DNA from: Anaplasma capra
GTDB taxonomy: Bacteria; Pseudomonadota; Alphaproteobacteria; Rickettsiales; Anaplasmataceae
Length of the DNA: 64,000 nt
Direction: 5' to 3'
Assembly: GCF_025628805.1 (NCBI RefSeq)
Contig: NZ_JAOTBG010000002.1
Location: 67,017 to 131,016 of the forward strand
Positions 37,138 to 44,800 of the stretch are shown here, one piece after another. Below the pieces are notes generated by a model. That model searched no databases. It worked only from the letters and a program-made list of their open reading frames with translations, and had not been told where the DNA came from. Numbering within the stretch: the stretch's first letter is position 1; each line of letters starts with the position of its first letter. The translations under genes and the position numbers were made by a program.

Positions 37138-37728
37138 CTAAGAAGCAATAACATACCTTGAGGACAAAGCAACGCGAAGCGTGCCTTCATCTAGATAGTC
37201 TATTTCCCCACCAAGTGGGATGCCACACGCAAGTCTGGTGACCTTCACATCGGTACCCTTTACCATCTGTGCTATATAGTTGCAGGTGACTTGGCCGTCC
37301 ATATCGTTACTTGTTGCAATTATTAGCTCCTTCACCCCTTGTGTGTGTATCCTCTCTAAAATTCCGCCAAGATTTAGGTCTTCTGGGCCAATGCCTTCAA
37401 GCGCGGACAGAACCCCACCAAGCACATGATAAACACCGGAGTATATCTTTCCCCGCTCAAATGCCCACAGGTCACCTAATTCCTCGACAACACACACCAC
37501 ACCACTGTCTCTGCTTGCATCGGAGCATATAGCACAAGGAGAGGCGGTGTCCAAATTGTGGCAGATAGCGCACTCCCTGGTATGCATTTCTAATTCCCGA
37601 ATCCCAGCAGCAAGCGGTACCATTATATCCTGCCTATGCCTCAACAAATGCAGAACTATACGGCGCGAAGACGCAGGCCCCAAACCTGGAAGTCTGGCAA
37701 AGAGATTTATTAACTTACTGATGTCCAT
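37138..37728 (-). CDS. recR: Recombination protein RecR
   Basis: The 196-aa protein has the N-terminal helix-hairpin-helix (INLFARLPGLGPASSRRIVLHLL), the four-cysteine zinc finger (CAICHNLDTASPCAIC) and the Toprim domain (VVCVVEELGDLWAFER, later EELIIATSNDMDGQVTCNYIA-type sequence). RecR with RecO loads RecA at gaps. It is the last gene of the fbpC-tatA-recR minus-strand run, about 85 bp after tatA. Confidence 0.96.
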   Translation of the reverse strand: MDISKLINLFARLPGLGPASSRRIVLHLLRHRQDIMVPLAAGIRELEMHTRECAICHNLDTASPCAICSDASRDSGVVCVVEELGDLWAFERGKIYSGVYHVLGGVLSALEGIGPEDLNLGGILERIHTQGVKELIIATSNDMDGQVTCNYIAQMVKGTDVKVTRLACGIPLGGEIDYLDEGTLRVALSSRYVIAS

Positions 37729-37813
37729 ATCAACAAAAATCGCGCACCCAGAACGCCGTCAACCACGAAACACCGAAGAAGCGCTAGACTACATCACAGG
37801 AGGATTGCCCCAG

Positions 37814-37984
37814 CTAGTGATTCGGCTCGTCGCTATTGTGCGCCAGCTTACCATCTTTTAGCTCTTTCCTCAAACTACGAATGCCCTTCCCAAGATCACT
37901 CATAACCTGGGGCAACTTACCGGCACCAAACAGCACCAAAACTATCAGGAATATCAAGAAAATCTGCCACGGACCCAAACTCAT
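37814..37984 (-). CDS. tatA: Sec-independent protein translocase subunit TatA
   Basis: From the ATG at 37984 the 56-aa protein has the TatA/E form: SLGPWQIFLIFLIVLVLFGAG (membrane helix), the KLPQVMSDLGKGIRSLRKEL amphipathic helix with the FGxxKLP hinge, and a short charged tail. TatA forms the pore for folded proteins. The frame is open 54 bp further upstream, but that would overlap fbpC and is not conserved. It starts 20 bp after the fbpC stop. Confidence 0.95.
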   Translation of the reverse strand: MSLGPWQIFLIFLIVLVLFGAGKLPQVMSDLGKGIRSLRKELKDGKLAHNSDEPNH

Positions 37985-38003
37985 CGCACTACCCCAAAAC
38001 AAA

Positions 38004-39083
38004 TCACAATCTAAACAACGAGACCTTGCTAAAATCAAAAGACACGGATATCACATCACCTACTTCTGGTAAAACAGAACCGGTAAACTTCATCCAGTAA
38101 GCGCAACCGCTAACCTCTATGTATATCATACTGTTAAAAAACCTCACAAGTTTTACCATTGCCTGAGTTCCCCCACTTTGCTGCAAAGTAATCGCCTCAG
38201 GCTGTATGTACACAGCAACTCTGTTACCATTTCCAAACGAGCTTGCATCAATGTTGCCAACCCCGGCCACTTGAACTTTCATGTCGTGTACTACGGATTC
38301 GAAGTAGTTTGATTTTCCAAAAAATTGCGCAAGGTGCACATCTTTAGGATTATTGTATATCTCGCTTGGGGTACCACACCGCACTATCCTCCCCTCGCTT
38401 ATTATGTAGATCTTGTCTGCAACTTCTAGTGCTTCCTCCGGATCATGTGTCACCAGAAGGGTGGTGATGCGCTCACGCCTTATTATGGACAGCACTTCTG
38501 TCCTAATCCTAGATCTCAATATAGCATCAAGATTAGAAAAGGGCTCATCCAGTAGAAATATCTCCGGCCTTTGGGCCATGGTTCTTGCGATCGTAACAAG
38601 CTGCTGTTGCCCTCCGGAAAGCATATGGGGGTATGCATCCTTGTAGCCAGCCATGTTGAGCAAATTTAGCATATGCAGCGCTTGCTGGGCTTTTCTCTCC
38701 CTGTTTTGATCTCTTATCGCAAATGCAACATTTTCCTCGACAGTTTGGTGATGGAACAGCGATGGGTGCTGGAATACCAGCCCCACATTCCTTTTCTCTG
38801 TGGGAATGTGTATATTGCTCTGAACATCGCTTAGCGTTCTACCGTTAACCGTTATCGTGCCCGTACGCAGCCTTTCCAGGCCAGCAATTAACTTCAAAAT
38901 CGTAGATTTCCCACACCCGGAAGGGCCGAGCAAACATATAACTTCCCCCTTGCTCCCTGAAAAACAATCAACACTGAGCAGGAAATCTGTTTTCCTGTAC
39001 TTGTGCGATACATTATCCAGTCTTAATCCTTCCACTACAGTCTCACCACCGACTACAACACCAGCCATGGTACCACCCACCAC
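38004..39083 (-). CDS. fbpC: ABC transporter ATP-binding protein, ferric-iron type (FbpC-like)
   Basis: The 359-aa ATPase has Walker A GPSGCGKST, signature MLSGGQQQLVTIARTMAQRPE, Walker B IFLLDEPFSNLD and the switch His in LLVTHDPEEAL. A C-terminal TOBE-like domain (about 250-359) follows. This long form belongs to the iron(III)/sulfate/spermidine class, and the closest match I recognise is FbpC. The iron-binding protein and permease are not nearby. Start could be the first ATG or the one five codons later. Upstream is a 304-bp spacer to the divergent DsbD-like gene. Confidence 0.85.
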   Translation of the reverse strand: MVGGTMAGVVVGGETVVEGLRLDNVSHKYRKTDFLLSVDCFSGSKGEVICLLGPSGCGKSTILKLIAGLERLRTGTITVNGRTLSDVQSNIHIPTEKRNVGLVFQHPSLFHHQTVEENVAFAIRDQNRERKAQQALHMLNLLNMAGYKDAYPHMLSGGQQQLVTIARTMAQRPEIFLLDEPFSNLDAILRSRIRTEVLSIIRRERITTLLVTHDPEEALEVADKIYIISEGRIVRCGTPSEIYNNPKDVHLAQFFGKSNYFESVVHDMKVQVAGVGNIDASSFGNGNRVAVYIQPEAITLQQSGGTQAMVKLVRFFNSMIYIEVSGCAYWMKFTGSVLPEVGDVISVSFDFSKVSLFRL

Positions 39084-39325
39084 ATTTATTCACAAGTACA
39101 CCCAAATCAATGCCCCTCATCACAATGGCGGAAGCGCCATAATCACCACCCATACACGCCGCAAGGCCAGGTGCGCAACCACCCTTTGTCTCATGCAAAT
39201 CCGACTGCACGTATCACATTATTTAGGGTTCCCCACACAAAATTACAAAAATTTTTATTCAGTACACAAGCGCACTCATTGCACAAAATTGCAAATCCCC
39301 CACTGCGTAGCACAAAAAAATGAGA

Positions 39326-39362
39326 TAGCCCCAACCATTGCAAAACAGAAAAAAAGGGGCTA
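39326..39362. promoter_or_regulatory. Inverted repeat in the fbpC / DsbD-like divergent spacer
   Basis: TAGCCCC (39326-39332) and GGGGCTA (39356-39362) are perfect inverted arms separated by 23 mostly A-rich bases. Outer bases extend pairing with one bulge. It ends about 25 bp before the DsbD-like start, so it may fold in its leader. Nothing else is evident in the 304-bp spacer apart from an AT-rich stretch near 39240-39260. Confidence 0.35.
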
Positions 39363-39387
39363 ATCTTACGGCCTAGTAACGTGTGAT

Positions 39388-39918
39388 ATGAGGCTTCCTA
39401 TGGGTATTTTTATGCGTTTTGCTGTATTACAACTCTCGCTTTTGCTGTGTTGCGCGCCAGTTGCGCATGCTGATGATGGCAAATACTTGAACCATGTGAA
39501 CACTAAGGCTGCCGTAGGCTCAGTTACCGGTAACGTTGTAAGTGCTGCTGTGACGTTTGATATTGAATCGGGGTGGCACATATGCGCCCAGGAACCCGGG
39601 GATACCGGCATGCCAACCGTGTTTTCTTTTGAGAGCGAGGAAGTGACAAAGCACAATGTGCACTGGCCAAAGCATTCTGAAGTCACAGACAAGGCCAACG
39701 GTAAGACTCTAAACAGCCGTGTGTACTCGGGCACCGTGGTGTTCCCAGTAACATTTGAGATCGCTGAAGGCGTAAAGCAAGTGAGACTGAACGTTAGCTT
39801 CGCGGCTTGCGGCCCATCTTGCATACCACAGAGCAGGATTCTCGCTCTAGACGTGCCAGAAACAGGCTTTGAGGATGGAGCCACTCTCTCTCTAATAGAT
39901 GAGTGGAAAGGCAAGTAA
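39388..39918 (+). CDS. Periplasmic DsbD N-terminal (DsbD-alpha-like) domain protein
   Basis: The 176-aa protein has a signal peptide (hydrophobic core AVLQLSLLLCCAPVAHA, cleavage likely before DDGKY) and one immunoglobulin-like domain of the DsbD/ScsB N-terminal type, ending in the thiol motif FAACGPSCIP. In full DsbD this domain passes electrons to periplasmic partners. Here it is a stand-alone protein with no membrane or thioredoxin domain, so it needs a separate electron donor. Starts at 39388, 39400 or 39412 are possible; TGAGG just before 39400 favours that one slightly. The GST-family gene follows about 90 bp downstream. Confidence 0.82.
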   Translation: MRLPMGIFMRFAVLQLSLLLCCAPVAHADDGKYLNHVNTKAAVGSVTGNVVSAAVTFDIESGWHICAQEPGDTGMPTVFSFESEEVTKHNVHWPKHSEVTDKANGKTLNSRVYSGTVVFPVTFEIAEGVKQVRLNVSFAACGPSCIPQSRILALDVPETGFEDGATLSLIDEWKGK

Positions 39919-40011
39919 GATCTACAGTCCTTGCGTTGGGCCAGGGCATTGTTGTGCTCCTGGCTCCAATGTGGTATTGATGCAGGGTTTACTTAGCAGG
40001 CATTCCGCTGG

Positions 40012-40683
40012 ATGGCTAACATTCTATATCACTTCCCGTCATGCCCGTTTTCCAGAAAGGTGCGAGTCTTTTTGAGAGAAAAAGGGGTGGATTTTTCCCT
40101 AGTCGAGGAAAATCCATGGAAAAGGAGAAGGGAGTTTGTGGAGTTGAATCCGGTGTGCCAAGTCCCGGTGCTGGTTAGCGGGCAGAATGTGATAGCCGAC
40201 AGCCAGGCCATATGTGAGTACATTGAAGAAATATGCGACGGCGAGCCTTCGCGCATGGGGAAGTCCCCTTATGAACGTGCCAGGGTTCGCAGGCTGGTTT
40301 ACTGGGTGGATTGCAGGTTCTATCATGAAGTGACCAGATATGTGATAAATGAGAAAATCGCCAAGCAGTACACAAAACATGGGAGCCCTAACCCTGGCTT
40401 GATTAGGGCATCCATGGCGAATCTTCAGTCCCATGTCAGGTATATGGAACACCTAATAGACACTAATGGGTGGCTCGCATCCCGTGAGTTTACCCTCGCC
40501 GATATAGCATTATCCGCACACATCTCCTTACTGGATTACGTGGGCATTTTCCCCTGGGACCTCAGCCCAACACTCAAGGAGTGGTATTCCCTGGTAAAAT
40601 CCAAGCCATCATTCTCCCAAATTCTCGGAGACAGAATACCGGGCTTTACACCCCCGGTACATTACGCGCAGTTAGACTTTTAA
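40012..40683 (+). CDS. Glutathione S-transferase family protein
   Basis: The 223-aa protein has a thioredoxin-fold N-terminal domain with CPFSRKVRVFLREKGVDF (putative active Cys at about 11), the QVPVL cis-proline strand and ADSQAICEYIEE. An all-helical C-terminal domain follows, with the NGWLASREFTLADIALSAHI motif. It is a GST-like or stringent-starvation-protein-A-like protein; which one cannot be decided. birA follows six bases after its stop, so they form an operon. Confidence 0.88.
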   Translation: MANILYHFPSCPFSRKVRVFLREKGVDFSLVEENPWKRRREFVELNPVCQVPVLVSGQNVIADSQAICEYIEEICDGEPSRMGKSPYERARVRRLVYWVDCRFYHEVTRYVINEKIAKQYTKHGSPNPGLIRASMANLQSHVRYMEHLIDTNGWLASREFTLADIALSAHISLLDYVGIFPWDLSPTLKEWYSLVKSKPSFSQILGDRIPGFTPPVHYAQLDF

Positions 40684-40689
40684 ACAACA

Positions 40690-41412
40690 ATGAAGTTTGT
40701 TATACGCCACGCCAGCACGTCACACAGCACTAACTCGGATGCCATAGAGCTCGCGCATAGCGGGGCCTTAGACGGCACAGTGGTGGTGGCAGACGAGCAG
40801 ATCTCAGGAACCGGAAGACACGGGAGGGAGTGGCACTCCCCAAAGGGAAATCTGTATTTCAGTGCCATAATCAGGAGAAACTTACAGGTTGCAGAGCTGT
40901 CCTTTGTGTCATCGTTGGCAGTAGGAATCACAATAGAGCAGATCTTCGAAACACACACTTGCAGCGAGAAAAAGGCTCTGATCCGGTACAAATGGCCCAA
41001 CGATGTTATAGTAGATAACAAGAAGATCTCCGGTGTACTGATCAAGACAAAGATGGTAGGTGGCACCGTAGACTGGGCCGTATGTGGAATAGGAGTAAAC
41101 ATGTACGCTCCCCCCACGTACGCAACCTCGCTGAAAGCCCATATCCCAGAGTTTAAGTTGTCGAATCTAGAGCTCTTAGACATGGTGTTACAAAACTTAG
41201 ACAAGCTCCTAAACATTCTGACAGACATGGGATTCTCGCATCTAAGAAGTCTGTGGCTGAACAGAGGGCCCAAACTAGGAGATAAAATCTGCATCATGAC
41301 CAACAGCAAGGGAACGGTGGAGGGGCGATTTGTGGATATAGACATGCTGGGAGCGATTGTGCTGGATTCCGGTAGCAAAATCCTAACCATAAACTACGGA
41401 GAAATTCTCTAG
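40690..41412 (+). CDS. birA: Biotin-[acetyl-CoA-carboxylase] ligase (BirA, catalytic form)
   Basis: The 240-aa protein has the biotin-AMP site GTGRHGREWHSPKGNLYFS, KWPNDVIVDNKKISGVLI and VCGIGVNM, followed by the small C-terminal domain. It lacks the N-terminal helix-turn-helix, so it is a ligase without repressor function. It biotinylates the biotin carboxyl carrier protein of acyl-CoA carboxylases. Codons near its start (40713-40739) form an exact 27-bp repeat found again at 46258-46284. Confidence 0.95.
   Translation: MKFVIRHASTSHSTNSDAIELAHSGALDGTVVVADEQISGTGRHGREWHSPKGNLYFSAIIRRNLQVAELSFVSSLAVGITIEQIFETHTCSEKKALIRYKWPNDVIVDNKKISGVLIKTKMVGGTVDWAVCGIGVNMYAPPTYATSLKAHIPEFKLSNLELLDMVLQNLDKLLNILTDMGFSHLRSLWLNRGPKLGDKICIMTNSKGTVEGRFVDIDMLGAIVLDSGSKILTINYGEIL
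40713..40739 (+). repeat. 27-bp exact direct repeat, copy 1 (inside birA)
   Basis: The 27 bases starting CAGCACGTCACACAGCACTA recur identically at 46258-46284. Copy 1 lies within birA codons 8-17. Bases flanking the two copies differ. Confidence 0.95.
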
Positions 41413-41512
41413 TATCATTGTCAGTAATGTTTTGGTCATACTTCAAAAAAAGTCATTGGCTAGCGTGAAGCTGTAATGGCCTATGAACGGTAACTACAGG
41501 TACAACACAGCA

Positions 41513-41534
41513 CGTAACGGTTGCATGCGTTACG
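41513..41534. promoter_or_regulatory. Inverted repeat upstream of the giant gene
   Basis: CGTAACG (41513-41519) and CGTTACG (41528-41534) are perfect 7-bp inverted arms with an 8-bp spacer. It looks like a dyad operator in the 390-bp region between birA and the giant gene. Confidence 0.4.
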
Positions 41535-41576
41535 ATATTGCTGTACACTCCGGATGTGGTTTATGGCTAGTTGGCA

Positions 41577-41602
41577 CCAGCAGCTGCGCGCGCAGCTGCT
41601 GG
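41577..41602. repeat. 26-bp perfect palindrome
   Basis: CCAGCAGCTGCGC followed directly by GCGCAGCTGCTGG is a perfect 26-bp palindrome with no loop, about 225 bp before the first ATG of the giant gene. As RNA it would form a very GC-rich hairpin; as DNA it could be a cruciform, a protein site or a factor-independent pause. No T tract follows closely. Confidence 0.9.
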
Positions 41603-41800
41603 GTCCTTTCTCCGCACTATCTCCTTCGCGCCGTCCTCCTGGGTCGCCGTTTTCGCCCTCTGTACACGGTGTAATGCTACATATGTCACTGCACACGTGT
41701 GCGTAGGTACCATATCTTGACAATACACCTCGTGTGTGGTACAATCCGGCGTTGGTCTCGTTAGGCGGTAACACATCATCTTTGGCTGCTGAAGTAGCAG

Positions 41801-44800
41801 ATGACTGAAAAAACCGCTTTGCGGACCTTCCGAACCACGGGGGGGGGGGGAGTGCACCCAACCCCAAAAAACACAAGCCAACGAACCACGACGCCAGCCA
41901 TGCCGAAAAGGCTTATTGACGCAACGGAGCAAGCACTCATCGCGCTGCTTCAAAAAACAATGGAGGAGCACAAGCCTTGGAAAGGTGTCAAGGGGCAGCT
42001 CGCCCAAAAACTGCGCGAGATTACCATACCAAAGCCACAGGATGCCCACAGTCTGTCAATCTTCGTAACCGAAGATTATCTCTTAAAAATCTCAAGTGGA
42101 TATACGGATGCCCACGTAGGGTCCCCATTCATGAATGTGCTCTCCTTGGCGGACGAGGAAGTTAGAGAGCACTACATACGTCCCGGGCCTGGGCGCTCAC
42201 CAGCGTTCGCCCGCATACTCATAGAGTTTCGAAATGCACTCAAAGCCGGCGTTATCGATGGATCTCTATCAGACCTTAGCACATTCACAGACTTTCTCGA
42301 AGAATTAGTCGCAAAATCGAGGGGCGAGATAACATACGACTACGTAAAAGTCGATCCCGTAAATGGGAGTCTAACAGAAGATGTTGGTCCCCTTGAAAGG
42401 GCAATGATAGAAGCGGACCCGAAACGTAATAAAAATGCCAAACCCAAAGCAGCGACCCTTGCTAGCTATGGAACAGCTAGCAGCACCAAGGAGGATGCAG
42501 CAAAATCAGCAGTTGAAATCTTGATCGGGCAAGACTATAGGATCCTGTCGCCTGACTGGTTACTTATGCGGTCACTGGCCATTGCATACATAATCGCGAG
42601 AAGACAAAAGGGCTTAGAAGTCGAAGAGCGGTGCCCCGACAACGAAGAACTAGTAAACATGTTCAACCAGGAGAGGAAGTGCGCAGCGCTTTTATACGGT
42701 TGTGTGCTGCTCTCAACATATGTAGAGGAGATTAGACAAGCAGCGGTCAAGGCATTCGAAGCAGCCAACCCAAAATTGTCGAAGCTCCTTAAGGTGTGCA
42801 GAAAAGTTGCGAGTATGTCTAATATAACCTTAGGGATATACTTGTCGTTCATGGTCGCATCGATGATTGCCACAAGTATAGGGACCGGTGGAGCTGCTCC
42901 AGCAGCAGTAACGGCTGGCACTGTCCTAGGGTGGAGCGGGGCCGCGGTCGCACTCGCAACTCAGATCCCGCAATTGTCACTATTAGCTTCGCAGGGTATA
43001 AAGAACGTAGGAGAAGCGCTAGGACTTACTAGTGCTGCGGGGATCGAAGCTGCTGCGCTGCCCGCAACAGCGGCAGCCGCTACCGCAGCAACGACTGCTG
43101 CTGCTGGTGGGGCAGAGGGATTTGCAAAATTGGCTGCCCAATTTGCAGACACGGCAGTAGAATTCGCGAGCCCTGTTGCGGTACCTGCAACATTAATTTC
43201 AACCGCAATGATGTATATCTCCTTCCCAAGGGTGATGTTCGGCGGATATGAGTCTTCATGGATTAGGAAATATATTGAAGCATCAGGGGACGAAAAGGAA
43301 TTCAAGCCACCCAGCATGTGGTCCCCCCTTATCGCATCCATGGGTATAAAACTTATCATGAATACCATGCTGGGTGCTACCCCTCACATAAAATGTAGTG
43401 CCCTAACTGCCGCACTTGGGTGGAGCCTATACCGGTTATATCTGCCACTCTCATTGATTGAACAACCATCAAAAGTTCGCAACGCTTATGAAGTTGCCAT
43501 TGCCGCAACCTCCAGGAGGGATAATTCGGACTTTACGTATAACAATAAGGTCAGTATTCTGTGCTGTTTTGCCGCTCTCGGGGTTGAGCTTGCGCTACAT
43601 GCCGCAGGTTTTCATATGCCGTCTGCTGCATCAATGGCGCTCAACTTCCTAATGAAAACCGCAAGAATTGGGGCATGGATCGGGCCAGTGATCCATGCAA
43701 GGTTGCATGGACAAGTGCAGTACACCAGAGAATTTGAGAAAATGTTCTGGACCGATGGTGTTAAGGCGATAACTGCCCCTGCAATTCTACTGTTGTTTGA
43801 GATCGCAAGTGGCCAACCGGCATTAAGTACTGGGGTACTTGCTGGAGACATTCTAGTCTCTCTTATTCCTGACTTGATAATCGGGTCCAGATTTGGAGCA
43901 CTCAACGTGGCCTCAGGTAAAATCGTGGCGCTGGAATCACTGATGAAAACCGGCCTAAGTCAACAGGCAATCATTGAATTAAGCGTTGCGATGGCAATGC
44001 AAGAGGAGCCCTCAGTTGCCCAAGAACGCTTACAAACCATACTGGAAAAGCACTTCGGCAAGGACCAATACAAAGATCTTGGAATCGATCTCACAGTAGA
44101 TGGCGGATTAAAAAGCCTGAGCCTGGAGGCGGAACGCAAGTGGAGGACAATCGTCGAGAACACAGCGCATGACGCGGAAGAAGATATAAGCACAGATAAA
44201 ATAGCGGAATTAATTGAAGAACTGGGAGGTGTCTTCCGCAACGAAGAGCAGAAACCCGCAAAGAAGAAAGGTGGTAGTGCGGGTAAAGCAGAAAAAACAG
44301 AGGAAGAAGTAATATTGGATGCACTGGAAGCGCAGCACCCATTCCTGGCCCTATGGAACAAAAAACTTACCGATGCGCAGAACCGCGCGCTCGAGATTTC
44401 AACTGCGAAATTTGCGCAGCTTAGTGCTGAAGAACAAAAAAAGTCTCAGGAGGCAATTGATAAGTTTGAGGACGAGTACTTCGATAGGCTAATAGCCAGC
44501 ATGACGGATGAGCAGCGTGGAGCGATGCTGGGCATGTTGAAACGAGCGGAAGAACTTGGAGATCAAGCAATTCCTGGCCTCAATAGCGTAAATGACAAGA
44601 AAATCAAGAGTTCTGTGTCTAGTGCGGTCAAAGCGTCAATCAGCAACCTTAAACAAAAAATAACAGGGTGGGATAGAAATCGCGACCCATTCGCTAACAG
44701 TGATATACGTGATCTCGCAAAGAACTTAGATACCCCTGAAGGCCGTAGTACGTTCCTTGGCTTTTTAGAGTCTAGTGAGACGTTCAGCAACCCGTTTGGC

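Noticed and set aside
41801..41899. Treating the first 33 codons of the giant frame as certain coding sequence
   Set aside because: No clear ribosome binding site precedes 41801 and the 12-G run makes the frame unstable; the start is left ambiguous.
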